From Pachypanchax playfairii (taxonomy: Eukaryota > Chordata > Actinopteri > Cyprinodontiformes > Aplocheilidae), in contig SSNP01000020.1 of assembly GCA_006937955.1 (NCBI GenBank), positions 602,072 to 666,071 on the forward strand: a stretch of DNA of 64,000 nucleotides, written 5' to 3'. The notes beneath the pieces were generated by a model. It made no database searches. It saw only the letters and a list, made by a program, of their open reading frames with translations, and was not told the DNA's origin. The number at the start of each line of letters is the position of its first letter. Positions within the stretch are counted from its first letter, which is position 1. Positions 11,301-26,300 of the stretch are shown here, piece after piece. Made by a program: the position numbers and the translations under genes.

Positions 11301-14300
11301 TTAAACCAACAGACCACCTGCATCAAAATACATGGAGTATAAAAACAACAACATTTCTGATAAAGTCCCAAACTCTACCTCTAATGTCCTGTAGTAGGGG
11401 TCCAACAGAATCTTGGCCAGAGCTACAATCTGGGGTGTGCGATCCCACCCATCTGAACAGTGCACCAGCACGGGCCGGCCCTCCCACTCCACCGCCGAAC
11501 ACACCAAGGTGGCTGCCTTCAACATGACAGACAGGTGCTGCAGCCAGCGAGTGCTTTCAAGAGCCGACAGCCAGCTGTGGACAAGAACGTGATGTTTACA
11601 AGTTTACAAAATGCACCTGAATGATGAGATGATGTTAGAGTCAGCCAGGTGTTACTTTAAAAGAAGTAAAACTTCATTTATATAGAACATTCAAGATGAA
11701 AATCATAATGTGTTTCATATTAAAACAACAGTATGACATATAAAAACATTAAAACCAGATAAAAACATTAAAAACAGATAAAATCATGTAAAAACACATT
11801 TAAAAAGATAAATTTTTAGCAGTTTTTTAAAGTGATTATCGAGTCAACAGATCTCAGGCTGAGAGGAAGTGAGTTCCACAGGGGGAGGAGCCACTGCTGA
11901 AACGTTCAGTCATCTTTTGTTTTTAATTTGATTTTCTTTACAACCAGCAGACCCAGATCACATGACCTCAGGGACCTGCTTAAAATGAACAAGTGCTTCT
12001 AGTCCTTTGATAGTTTTTATTTCATTTGATTTAAATGTGGATACAAATATGAACATACAGACATGAGCTGATGCAGTTTGGGAACTTTGACATGTTTTAA
12101 ATCAGAAAGAAAGAAAATGTTGATAGATGAGAGACATTAATGGTTATGGTCTGTAAAACCATGAGGAACAGCTGGAGAGAAATCAGTTTGTTGTAATTAT
12201 TCAGGTGAGATAATCTTTACCATCCAAACACAGAATCCTCTGGGTCCAGTATTTCAAAACTTTAAATCTGAAGAATAATGATCCAGATTTACAAATCTTT
12301 GGATTTAAATCCACAGACCTCAGATTGATATCCTGGTATTTCAAAACGTTGCAGGATTGGATCAAAATGATCCCGATCCTGTTGGATAGAGATTTCCAAA
12401 ACTGTCCCTCACAGTGGATCAGAGACAGGAAACAGGAAGTGATACTGAACATGTCAATCCAGCAACATAAAGTTTGTCTTTTACAACTGACCCAAAACTA
12501 AAACTGTTGTTGCATGTTATTTATGTTGATGTCATCAGTTACTCTTAATGTGTGTGAAAGATGGATGAAACTAAATAACTAAAACTTTGGTTTACAAACT
12601 TAAATCTTAGAGTGGAAGAAATGACATGGCCCTTTTGTATTGAATCTGATATTTGGAAATTCAACAGTAATAGATGATATTTAACCAATATAATGTAGTT
12701 TTATTCTGAGGATTCAATAAAATATGTCAGTGACTGTAATTCATCCTGAAATCCACCTCTGATCATTTTAATCCTGCTTTTTAGGATCAAAATGATCCAG
12801 ATTTGGGTTTAGGTTTTTAAAATACCCAAAAGGACAAAATATCTGAATAATAGACAGGATTTGATTTGCAAATCTGGATTTGAATCTTCAAGATAAAATC
12901 TGCTTTGAAATACTCAAAATCAGATCAGATTTGGAAAAAATCCAATCCACCTGGATTATTTTAGAAATACTAGGTCCTGGAGACCCTGCACCTGTTTAAG
13001 AAGATTTTGTCATTCTGTTTGACTTAGACTTGTTCTTATTTAAGGAAATGCATTCAATTTAAAATGTATATTTGGGGCTTTTATAACATTTGTTTAATTT
13101 TTTAAATTTGAACTACAAATAGTTTAAGTTTTTAAAGTTTCTTAGGGCCAACTGATTTCAAATAGCAAAGACATATAGAAAGTAAAGATTTCTGTAGGAG
13201 GAAGTGCTTTAACATGATTAGATTTCTTCTGCTCAACTATCTGCTTCAGAGAAGTTTACAGCAGGTTTCCAGCTCAGCGATGAGGGTGAGTAGTCAACAA
13301 GCTCAGTGACAGTGAAGCTTTTATAATGTACAGACTCATTAGTTTCTGTTACGCTGTGGTCACGTAAAGAGTGTTTTAAGATAGATATAATTAAACTCAG
13401 GGAGCTTCTGACCTACTTGTGTGAAGGATTCTGAGGTAACACACACCTCCATTACAACAAATCTTAAAATAACATGTAGAGTCTGTGCTGCTGGGTTCAC
13501 CCAAACAACCACTCAGATGGTAGACATCAGTTTCAGATGCTAAACACGCTGAACAACACAAGTATGTGTAGCTGGTGTTTACAGACAGCTAGAACTGTAG
13601 TGTGGTGTTATTTTACTGCATGCATCACAACAGCGAAAGGAGGGAGGGAGGGAGGGAGGGAGGGAGGGAGGGACAAACAAAGCTGCTCTGAGTAAGAAAA
13701 AGGTCAAAGAGATCAACTTACTTTCCGGGATCAGGGATCTGACTGCAGACGGCCCTCAGAGCCTGGAAGCTGTTGCGGATAGCATGAATGTTGGCCATTC
13801 CCATAAACATGACCTCACAGTTTGGGTAGTACTCTAAACACATAAACAACTCAGATATAGGTACAATTTAAACTTCAAAAGATTCACTTATACTTTCTTT
13901 ACATTATAAATGAGATGAGTCATCAGGTCTGATGCAATAACACAAAAACCAAAACAGTGTTAACTCACTATTAAAACACAAATGAAGGTGATATTTATAA
14001 CATCTTCTTCATGATTACATACACACTCCAGATGGAGCTGAAATCTATTGTTTAATCACACAAACCCTCGCATTCACAGCCTCCACCCTTCGCTCTGTTA
14101 GCCACTGCAGCGGTGTAGGAGCGAGCATCCAGAATCAGCAGCTTCTGAGAGACGGTATCATCGCTGCTAGAGACGCCAGTCAGGGAGGAGTCTGAAGAAA
14201 AAACAGACAGAAAAGCCACAAGCTGAAGGAGGAAGACATGATGAGCGTATGCACTTTGTTAGCTAACTGTGGGGTGTGCTCTTCAAGTGGGCGTGGGCGG

Positions 14301-17300
14301 GGTCTTATTCCACTGAAAGGAGGTCTGATATGTAAAGTTTTAGAACTACTGCCTTTGTATGAGATGAATGGAACTGAACTGCTTTATATGAAGGTTGAAG
14401 TACTTCCTGTTCAGCAGCTGCCATTTGTCATGCATTGAGCATTTTATTGAGTTATACAAATTAAAAAAATATATCTTTATTTTATATGTTGTAATTAAAC
14501 TAATTTAAAAAATCAACACATCTATCTGTGAACAGAACTAAAAAAATAAATCAGTTTGTCATATTTAATTTCATTTTTACAGCTCTGTTGAGTAAAAACA
14601 GAGTTTTTGCATGAAATGCTGAATAATTGATGAAGTGCTTTTGTGGAAAGTTAATTCAGTTTTATAATGGACATAAAGTAGTTCCTACATCCCAGTCCTT
14701 GATGCCCACTCGCCTCCTGTTTCAGTTGTTTCCGTAGTCCAACACGACTTATTCAAGGGGTTAAATGTTCATCTCACAAGTCAACTTCTGTTTTCTTATT
14801 TATTTAGTTGTAATTAATTATTTGATGCCCTAAAGCCCATGACTGTGTGCAGGGGGACTTTGGGCCTCATGGCTCTACTGTGTAGACTGTAGCTCTAAAA
14901 ATACAACATGGCAGCTTCAGCAAGCATGATATTCAGGTTCTGTTTGATAAATGGAGTAAAATGCATCATCCATCATTATACAATGTGTTTATGGGCACAA
15001 TCTACTAACCAAAGTCACACTTCTTATGGAAGTAACGTAAAAGTTCATGTACGACTCTACAAACATAAAACTGATGGCAGCTTTACCAAAATCACTGTCA
15101 CAGGAGTCGGGAGCTTCCCCTCGCTGTCGATTCCCTGCAGTCCCCTTGGCTCTGGTGTCCATGTGACAGGCCTTAGCGATAGATGTCACCAGGTACTCAT
15201 CATCCGTGTTCCTCCAGCCCCACCAGCTGATCTCAGGCTGGCTGCAACGAGCAATCACTGCTCCATTCTTCTGATGCCTGGAGAACAAAGACACAGGATC
15301 AGTAAACTCATATTCATGTATGAACTTGAGAAACTGCCCACCATGTCTCAGGAAACCAACCTGTAGACCACAACAGGGATCCTCTTCCATGACCTGAAGG
15401 AAGCCACACTCTCCAGTTCCTTATCAGTGATCCATATTGGAACCAGGAGCTTCTGTGGGTAGCTGGAACACAACCTACAGGAGAAACAGCAGGTAAGAGC
15501 TTTTATAATGCTGCTTTATTTTCTCCAGCAACGATCTGATCTGGTATTTCTTTCTATTGATACATCCTTCAGTTCCTGCTCACCTGCTGAGAAAGACAGA
15601 TTGTGTGTGAGAGAAAGAATTGGAAGGTAAAATATCCTGCTGAATCACAGGCCTGAGGAATCTGTCATTTGTGTAATTAATAAGTTATCTGGAGAGTCTA
15701 TCTCCTTCAGCAGGATGTGTTCTTACTGATCACACAGGCAGACATTATTTTAGGAGACAGGATTATTTGATTTGATATACTATCTTACCAAAAGTATTGG
15801 TAAAAACATTGAATTCAGGTGTTCCAACCACTTTTGTGGCCACAGGTGTATAAAATCATGACATGCAAACCAGCTTCTACTAACATCTGGTAAAGAATGG
15901 GTCGCTCTCAGGAACTCAGTGAATTCCAGTGTGGCTCTGGTGAAACCTGTGTAACAAATCCAGTCATGAAAATTAACTCATTACTAAATATTGCAGGGTC
16001 AAGTGTTGATGGTATAATAAAGTGGATCAACATGAAGTCTTAGGCAGTATAAACTCTCAGAGCGGGTTAGAACATGCTGAGGAGCACAATGAGCAGAACT
16101 CAGCAACCTTCAGCAGAACTCAGTAGTTACAGACCTTCAAACTTCATGTGGCCTTCAGATTATCTGAAGAACTTCATGGAATGAGTTTCTGTGGCTGAAC
16201 AGCTGAATCCAAGCTTCACATCACCAGGTGCAGCTGTGTAAAACACTACTGGACTCTGGAGCTGTGGAAACAAGCTCTCTGGAACCACAAATCATGTTTC
16301 TCTGTCTGGCACTCTGATAAATGAGTCTGGGTTTGGTGACTGTCTGACTGCTCCATGCCAGGTGTAAAGTTTGGTAGAAGGAGGATTATGGTATGGGGTT
16401 GTTTTCCAGGGATTTGTCTCCACCCCTTTGTTCCAGTTAAAGGAACCTTTAATGTCTAACTTGACAAGATGTTTAAAATATTTTCATGGTGAATTAAACC
16501 TAATTGATTATTATTGATTTGTCATTAAAAAAATCATGTGCATGAAAGTAGATGAGTAAAAACTTTTGGCATGCTTAAGTTAGTATAACTTTAAAAATGT
16601 CCCGTATTTGTACTTTACAAAATTATGTCTTACATATTTTTGTTCTGTAAAACAAGCAAACAAACAAAAACACTAGTCAAATAACAATAAATAAGACATT
16701 TGAAAATGACAGTATGATACTGAGAAAAAGGCAAAAAAGAAAGACTAAAAGATAAAACACACAAAAATACACCACATTAACAGAAGTAGTTCCAACAGTA
16801 TGAATTTCCGATCAGATTCAAATGTACTTATTAACATTCAAGCAGAAACTGTTTGGCTAGACAAAATGCCATAAAATTAAATAGAAAATAGCAATTCTCT
16901 TCTTTAAAAATTTTAAAGTTAGAAAGAACAATAGAAGCAAATAAAAGTAAAAGGAGTGATTCCAGTACACTACATGCAAGTGTCTGCATGTACACAAGAG
17001 AATGTAACAGAACCAAGATGGAGATTCGCTCCCAGTTAAAGAAAGTGTCTGCTTCTAACTTCAGCAGGTTCCCTCTTAGTGTTGTGGTTAAATCTAATTT
17101 ACTTTCTGAACAAATAAACAGCTGAAAAGCTGTTTAAAGTCCTTACTGGGAACTTTAGGGATTTAGATAGTTCTATGACCAGCTAAAACATCAGGATCAC
17201 TATCAGCTTTTAGACTATGGTCAAGTGAGTTTACAAAGTGAAAAACAACCGGGGAGTAAATAGAGTGATCTGATCAAGAACAGGTGTGTAATATCTGTTT

Positions 17301-20300
17301 AGATGGGACGACATCTCGCAGCGATTCTCACTCTTAATAATAAAAATAAACTGAACAATCCTGGAGATCACGGCTCTTCACAACTGCAGAGCTGCATCCC
17401 ACTAGTTAACATGCAGTTCAGTTAAAAGCCGAAAGCTTCTGTTACCTACTTGTAATTACAGTTGATGTCGGACACTCTCCAGATGTTCTGTGTGTCGAAG
17501 CCCATCCTCCTGACCTCCATTTCTACTCTGTAACGCACATGGTCTCCTGCACATACACAAAACATGGATGATGGGTTTAAGTAAAAAACATCCCATAGAG
17601 TAGAGCTTTCCTAAAATTCACTGAGTGAGTGCGAGCACGTGTTACCTGGGCGACAGAGATGAACATGCTGGTCTTCATCATCTGCATTCCCTCCCAGACA
17701 CCATGCGTGATAGGCCAGAGCAAAGAGGTCCTCTAGCCTGGACGGGTGGGCTATGGCCCGGTTCAGACGCTTCACCCACTCCTGACACTGCTTGAATGTT
17801 GCAAAGTGACATCTGTGGACCACCCAGAGGGATGATAAGAGTAGCTCTAAACATCCAGTAACTATTTACTCCTATACAACTTTATACTGGGAACTCGTTT
17901 TCAGTGAGGTTTTGTTTTTGAAAGGATGATACAAATTCTTCATGAACCAAAACACTTCAGGTAAATCTTTACAGATGCACATAAGGTAAGAGAGAGAAGA
18001 TAAATCTTTATTGTCACTTTTTTACAGAACAAAAAAACTGAATGTGCCATCGACTTATTAGGAGGCATAACACAAATCTCATTAAAATATTCTCTGCAGA
18101 AGTGAACGTCATGTTTAAGATGTTAACACATCTACTGGCCTAAGTTAGAAATAGTGGAAAACTTCATGAACTGTGGAAGATGTTTTGGTTTGTTCCTAAC
18201 AGGCTCCTGTAGTAACATGGTGGTTCAACATGGCAACACGAAACTTCAGCCTGAGCGAATGTTTCACGATATCAGCTGCTCATTTTGAGGTAAAATTCAG
18301 GAATTTTCATAGTCATTATTAAAATCAGTTTTTAGCTTTTATATTCCACAGTGGAAATGTAAGTTGTGTAAAACTTTGGATTTTATTTCAGCATTAATAA
18401 TAAAAGCATTAAAGTAAAGTGGGACAAACAATATGAAATGGTTCTGATTTATGACTGAGATGAGACAAGTACACATATCCTTTTGTAAAATAATATTTTT
18501 TTGTTTCAGAAGGATATAAAACAGGCTTCTGAACAATATTGATTTATTTTCCTGATTTATCTTTGTTAATTATTACATCTTCAAGGTTTTTATTAATCTC
18601 ATGTCATTAAAAAGCCTTTTGCAAACGTAATGAAAAATCTTACTTTTCTGTAACTACAAATGCAATATTAGATCATTTTGTTTAACAAATTGTACAAACA
18701 ATCTAATAGACTGAGTGTTTCAACCAGCTACTTTATTGTTTCTGTTTCTGAAGACAAAGTATTTCAGGATGAGCACCTCTGGATTTAGATGAAATTCACA
18801 TTTTACCAAACAAACTGTTTTAACAACCAAGCATGAAAATATTTAGAGGTCAAGCTTGGCAATATGAATTAGATATAAAAAATATGTCATCTTACCTCAC
18901 AACTTTTGAGTCCTTGCAGATGATGTGAAGCTGGAACATGTCTCTGCTTTCCACACTTTCTATCAGCCTGAGCGGCACCTGTAGGAGGGGAGTGAGAGTG
19001 AGTTTGCTGCTGTTCATCTGATATCAGAGCAGAAATCACATATGCAAAGATATTACCACCTTCTGTTCCACTACAGCTTCAGTCCAGATGAGACACACAA
19101 ATGAAGCTTTAAAACAACTTAAAGGTGTAATATGTTAGAATGTTACAGTGATACTCAAACAGTCTATTGTCTCACTGATGTTGAAAGTAAAGTTACATTG
19201 TAACAGATCTGGATCTCAGTCAGCTGGGTGGTCTCTAGTTTCTGTTCCAGGACAGAATCCTTGTTTATAATAACTATTCCACGTCCAGACTTCCTGGTTC
19301 CATAATGAATCACATGTCAACCTGCAGGTTACCAAGTCTTCAACACAAGCAGCTGGAATTCCACAACGACCAGCAGCAAAGAGTAAAAGAAGCAGCCCTG
19401 AGGTAACTTGTAGTAAACCTAAGAAACCACCACATCTTTCCCAAAAACTGAACTAATACAAGAGAAACAAAACCAGGATCAACATTGGAACTGGCAACCC
19501 AGCAGGAACATCAGGGAGGGGAGAGGGTGAGGGGGTGAAAGCGGATGGTTTATTTTGCACCTTTAAGAAAACAACTAACAGCATCTATAAATCTGTTGTC
19601 TGCTCTGCTTGTGAAGTAACACAGATTCACAAGATTCACTAAATGTTACTTGTGTCAAATATTTATGAAACAACACTGTATGTATCTCATAAGACAAGAT
19701 CCTACTTCCAATCTTTGCAGAAATCTTATTTGTTACCCTCTGTGTGTAACCCCTACATGACAAACCGTCAGCAGGTCACAGTCACCACTCAGCTGAATAC
19801 AACCTTCAGTGTGTCTATAGTGCTTATTAACCATGTGGAGTGAAGAGGAGCTGAAACACAGAGCTGTCTAGACTGTGGCAGCAGAGAGTGGTGTTTTATC
19901 ACAGGGTACTCACAAAGATCTCATTGTCCACACCTGGGTAGGTCTAAAAACACAGTGACACCATGGAGTCAACACAAAGAGAGAAAGGGAGGGAAGACAA
20001 GACAGGAGGAAGTGGAGAAAAAAAAACATTAAACCTAAAAAAAATCAGGAGACAAAAGGGAAATGACGAGTTAAAAAGAAAGAAAACAGAAGAAAACAAG
20101 ATGAAAGATAACCGAGTGGATCACACGTGTGCTACTTGCAGCACATGTCCAAAGCAAATGGAAATCATGGAGAAAAAGACAAACACAGACAGGGGCAAAG
20201 GGCTAGAAAACAGTCTAGAAGTATGAGGAGAGTTGCACAGAGAGGTGTGGGTGAGAGGTCGAGTCTCGCTGACATTCATATAGAAGTCATATCAACAGCT

Positions 20301-23300
20301 AAGGTCAAGGCAGGGGTCCTCGGTTGCATGTGGTCTGTTAGTCAGTGACATTTAAACTCGACCAGTTGTCTCCCTTCTGCTACAAGCATACTTTATCTTC
20401 CAGGTGATCTGACCTCCTTCACTACTCCTTCCTCAAAACTCTGCCATCATTTCCTGAAACTGAATCCTTTTGGAAAATGACAGGATTTGGAGACGAAGGA
20501 ATTTCACGGTGTTGCTCAAACACAAACAATATGCCTGTTTGTGTTTGCGCAAGGCCTGACGTCAGCAGGACATCAGTGCCAGTGCAGGCCGGGCTTGGAA
20601 CTTTGATGTCATTTTAAACCTCTCTGGTTGGTACATTAGAGCCCACAAGTGTGGTGGTGCAACCCAGATACACAAAACTTTGTCTCAAACCTGATTAAAT
20701 ACAATTAAATCACTTTACAAGAACACGGCCTAAGATTCTCATAGGTTCATTCCTGTGTTAGAAGAGTTATGCGTTTATAAAAATTATATGAGGAGAAAGG
20801 GAAAAGCCTGTGTGGCTCCAAACTAAACACTAACTCCTCCTCTCTCCTTGGATTGGCCTTTGCAGTGAGGAGGTACTGCAGCAGTAGCAATCACTGAAAC
20901 ATTTGTGCTGTTTGTAATGAAGCAAACAGAGTTAGTGCTTCTTCTGTATGTTTATGGTCTGAGACATGCACTCACATTGATGACAGAGTCCTTGAACTTG
21001 ATGTGGAGTCTGTAGTTAGAAATGGCAATGATGGCTTCATCAGCATGGCCGAGATATTCCACCCCCTCCCCCTGAAGAACTGGGAATGGCACCTGTAGAA
21101 ACAGAAAGTGGGCTCACGTCTGATTATTTAAAGCACCTGTTTATTCAGCTGAGTCTACATTAGGGCTGTGCATCTCTGGTTTGTGGCAAAAACAACATGT
21201 ACCTTGATAAGCAACTAAAAATGATTCCACATCATGCTGCGATTTAATACAAATTTCATTAAACACAGATTTAATGCTAAACAACAACGCTGTCACAAGA
21301 CTAATTCACAAACAGATCTTGCTTTAAAGCAGTACTATATAGCTTTTATAACTTTAAGCTAGTGTTATGAAACTTGTCTAAGAGGACACTAACAGAAAAA
21401 CATGTTCAGCTTCATATTAGACACTCTAGACCCTCCGATGGTCCAACAATAGACTAAATAACTTCAGTAATTCAGGTCGCAGCTGGAAGTGGTGTTCTGA
21501 TGATTTATGCTGCCCTGATGAATTTCATAATGAGATGTCATTAGATGTTTATACAGTATTCATGTTTATGGCGAGTCTTTCATGTTAATTATTTAAACAC
21601 ATTTTTAGGATCTTTCTCTGATATTTTCTATATAAAAGTCATCTGGGTCCTTATCAGCCATTGTTGGGTCCTTCTCCTCTGGGTATGTCCAAACATTTGC
21701 CTGTTACTCTGACAATGCAAAGAAAGTAAAAATAACATCATATTTAGTGTTTCTGTCCTGGGAGAATTTATATGATAGGTAAAATGTATTTATGGAAAAA
21801 TATAGAAACAAAAATAAACAATAAATCTGTTTATTGAAGTCAAGAATGTGGAATGGCACATGTGCAGAAGGTATTGGTAGCACATCTCAACCTGAGAGCA
21901 GAGAGAGCTTGCTGCTGTGTCTGAGTCAGGAGACACGGTGTAGGGACGGATCCAAGACTTTCCATTTACTTTCTTTCAGCCATTTAATTACAGTCACAGC
22001 CAAGTTTTTTTTCTTGGCTGCAGTGAGACCCCTGCATTGAGGTAACTGGTTTCCAGGAGGGGACAACAGCCCTTTTATACTTTAAAATAATTTTATTATA
22101 ACATAGGGAATTATCTTTAAAAGGAAAAAGAGTGGATACAAGATGCAGGCAATCTGCCAAAGCTTAAACACTTCCAGTTTTCCACTTCGCTTTGTGACAA
22201 CTGTTACTATGCTGATCAATGCATACTGTTTTTTCAAAGAGAATTATAATGAATTACATTTTCTTAGAGTTACTGTTATTTGAGTGATTCAAGTTTTGAA
22301 GGAACTATGTGCCAAAATAGAAAATAAAAAAATCCCTACAGGTATAAAAAGCTCAACTTAAAGTCTCACGTTCAGCGAGAGTCATGAGTGACCACCCAGA
22401 TCCTGTTTAGCTGGTGGTAGTAAGGACAACTGTGTTGCTTAGAGATAACATTAACATGTGCTGCTGACTCACACAAAGCAGGAGCCGCTAGTGTGTGTAC
22501 AAAAAAAAAAAAACGCACAAAACAAAACACCAGCAACAAAAAAAGGAAAGAAAAAGCAGCAGAGCAGCTGGGGCATCATCAGAACAATCAGGCAAACAAC
22601 ATGAAACAACATCAGCAAACATGTCTACAGCACAGAGAGCTCGCATACAGGATGAGTGCAGGATCATAGAACTGCAAGTACTCAGATTACTGGTCTTATC
22701 AAATCTCAGTGATTTGTTTTTAAAGAGCTTCCTGTTGGCTAAAGCTACCAAAACGTCACATTGACTGCTGCTCAACAGAGTTTATGGCTATTAAAACAGA
22801 AAAAAGAGAAAGAACTCATCACCACACCTGCAGCTGCTCATCTCAACTGTAAATGCACTCAGAAATCCAAACTAGGGAGGAAAAAAGTACAGCTTAACCT
22901 GGGAAATGGAGCACATAGTACTCAGATACCAGAGCCAAATATAGGTACCAGGCCTCCTGGCACAAAGCAGGGAACATTGAAAATTTGTCAGTTTGAATTC
23001 ATTAGCGGACGTGCTTTAATAAAAAATTTACTATAGCTGAGCTAACTCCAAAGTGATGGGAGAACAAAAAGGCTGACACACAAGCAGAGCTGAAAACTCA
23101 GAGGTTGCTGACAGAACAAAACATCTTTATGCACAATTAAAACAAAAATAACACAACTGAGTGAATTCAGCATGTCTGCATGACTAAGCAGCAGCAGAAA
23201 TGACTAAAATGAGATTGTGCAGGTAGTAAGTCTGGGTGTTTCTCTGCTGTGGGAGATACCCAACAGCTCCTGCTGAGACTGTCATAGTTAACATGCTGTA

Positions 23301-26300
23301 CAGACTGGAAACTGCATTAAACAAGCTGTGCTCCATAAGTAGGAGCATGAGTCACGAGCAGCCGGCAAGAGCAGCTGAAGATACTGTGTCACGTTTCCTC
23401 TATGAAGCCCTCAGCAGTAGAAAGATGAAAAAGGAGAGTCGGGGGGGGGGACTCGTGAATAATGCTCAGACTAGTGAGTCGTGACTTCCGCTTCCAGCAG
23501 CCTGCATGTCAGCGCATGCACATGCAACGCAGAGCTGCACAATGAACTGCAAACACAAAGGGAGAAAGGCAGCAAGGTAGAAATATAGCAGGGTGCCAGG
23601 GTGTGCGTGTGTGTGTGTGGGGGGGCTAGTTCTGGGATTTGCTTCAAAGTAAGATGTGATAAAACATCAGATATATGAGAGGAGGGTTTTGATAATACAA
23701 ATACAATGTGCTGGCAGCATGTGTGAATGGAGGGGGACGGGAGGCTGCAAGTGGACGTACTGAATACTTTATACACAAATATTAGATATTAATTGTTGCA
23801 GCAACTTCAGTTACAAATCCTTTGCTTAGACTTCAACCTGTTCTTAGCACATGGTCCTTTACAAACAGGAACACTTTTAACAGACTGATATTTCCTCCAA
23901 TTCATTGCAGATTAAGTAGAAACCACAATAGATAAAAAGGGCAGAGAATGACAATATACGTACTTCGTATATTTTATACTTCAATACATATAGTTGTTGT
24001 ATATTTTGTGTATTTTCAACACATCTGTGTTGTAACAATGAAAATTTCCTACTGAGGGACATAAAGAATTATTTTTTTGCATTCTATATTTCATAGAAAT
24101 GAGATAAAATGCTCCACCAGTCCTACGCCTAACGTTTACACTCTGGAAGTTTCTGTTTTTTTCTTCCCAACTGAAGATATTAATTGCAATATTTCTTTGT
24201 TGCTGAATAAACAATCATCATAAACCAAATTAATGAAAATTAACAGTTAAAAACATTTTTAATGATTTCATAATAAAGGGTTTTTTAACTTAAACCCACA
24301 GAAAAAGACCAAATGTGAAGCTCCGGGTTTATGGAGCTTATACGTAACAAATACATGATATTATGAGATCAACAACCAGAAAATGTTTTACTGACATCTG
24401 ACCAACTTCAAACAACTTCAGAGTTGTGGCACATATTTACTGGAACAGATCTGGACTGATGAGAATACAAGACATGGATGACATTGCTAGTTTTTACGAG
24501 ATAATCTGTGTATGCAAGATTGGGCATAGCTCATCTTTCAGAAACCCGTTTGGTGACAAAAGTGTCTCATATAGAATATAAACTCTCTGAAACTGCTGTC
24601 AACACCTCGCAGTCAGTAAGAGATGAACTTCATCAACGTTAGCACTCTGACTCCTTCAGCTTTATCTTTGCTGCTTCAAGTGTAAATAATGGAACATTCA
24701 CACAGACGCATTAACACATTCAGGAAAATATGTTATCGTCTTGTTTGATCTTTCCATAAAGAAATAACTAATTTAAAACGTTTCACCTCAGAATTCCTTT
24801 CCTAAATACCAAACTGATAGAAACTGTGTGGGCAGCAGCTGCAGTCACATCAAAACAGTTTACAATTCATCAGGTTGAACGATTAACTTTCCTGTGTTCA
24901 ACACAGATAAAGAGGAAATTCTGGTTCCACCAGAACCATCGTAGTCCTGACTCCTGCAGAACCACCGTAGTCCTGACTCCTGCAGAACCACCGTAGTCCT
25001 GACTCCTGCAGAACCACCGTAGTCCTGACTCCTGCAGAACCATCGTAGTCCTGACTCCTGCAGAACCATCGTAGTCCTGACTCCTGCAGAACCATCGTAG
25101 TCCTGACTCCTGCAGAACCATCTTGACAACACTTCATTCCACCCATGACCAACAACCAGGATGATGTTTTAGAGGAATGTTAAATTTGAGCAAGGTAAAC
25201 ATCAGATGGGGCATTTCAAGGGATTTCTGCTCATAGTCACCAGTAGTTGGATCTCAGGGAGAAACAGACTTTAACTATCTGACAGAACAAGAATTTGCCT
25301 TTTCATCAGGCCACAGAGACATCACAGGGTATTGGAGAACATAGTAAGCTAGAACAGCTGTTGTAAACAACTGAATTGCTACTGATGTGAATTAAACTTG
25401 TTTCTGTTTAGACTTTGTGATGTATAAAAAAAAACAAGATTGAACGGAAACTGTTGGGCTCACCTGGAGTTTTTCATCTTCCTTCACCAGTTCCTTCTGG
25501 GGGAACAAGTCCTTTGCCTTGATGTACTCCAGACTGGGAGGTCCCTCTTCACCCTGGGTGACATAAACACAGAGCAGAGATAGACATAAATTCCTAACTC
25601 ATTATACACAAATGAAAGGAAATGAATGTACTGCCTGCTGGATCAACCCACAGAAAACTAAGTTTGCTTTTACTATTTGAAAACAGAAAAAGAAGACACC
25701 TGTTGGAGTCTAGTGAAAACAAGAACACCTAGTTGAGAATTTCACACTCAGGATTAGTTTTCCATTAGTCAGACACTCACTCAGCCTGTAACGGGAACTA
25801 AAAATAATTATTTACTTTTGATGACCATGACAATCATACAGGTTAATGAGATGTATCAGCAACCAGAAATCTTTCCAACTAATACCCATAATGAGGTTCA
25901 CATCTGTTCCAATGGATGAGCTGCTAAAATTAGACTCTCCTTTAAGAAGAAGCAGAAGTAAAAAAGAGGAAAGAACAAAAGAAGTCAGTCAACACTGTCT
26001 ATTGCAGCTGATGATGACAGCGACCTGCTTTGACTTTCTCTTTTTAGATTTTCTGTTTGAAGGAAGAATCCTGCATGCACAAGGAGGACGTGTGGAACAT
26101 GCAACCTCCATGCAGAAAGATCCAAGCAGGAGTTGAACCCAGGATCTTCTCACTAAGGAAACATTGCTAACCAACAGTACCACCATACAGCCCCAGAGTT
26201 AAAATCTTGTAAGTTTATTTTTTTTTCTATAGCAGAATCCTGGATTTCAACACATTGGAAAATTCTCAAAGAGGCCATTTCATACAAATTTCATGACTTT

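Larger units (their letters stand above)
21093..25463 (-). other. mtmr4 intron
   Basis: This 4.4-kb intron holds the repeat shared with hpd (21.3 kb), poly-A and GT runs near 22.5 and 23.6 kb, and the 26-bp minisatellite. No additional exon was recognised. Confidence 0.7.

Noticed and set aside
22495..22764. 89-codon Lys-rich frame after a poly-A run
   Set aside because: Low-complexity start, no homology, inside an mtmr4 intron.
24860..25155. Three overlapping minus-strand repeat frames
   Set aside because: They are the 26-bp minisatellite read in three frames.
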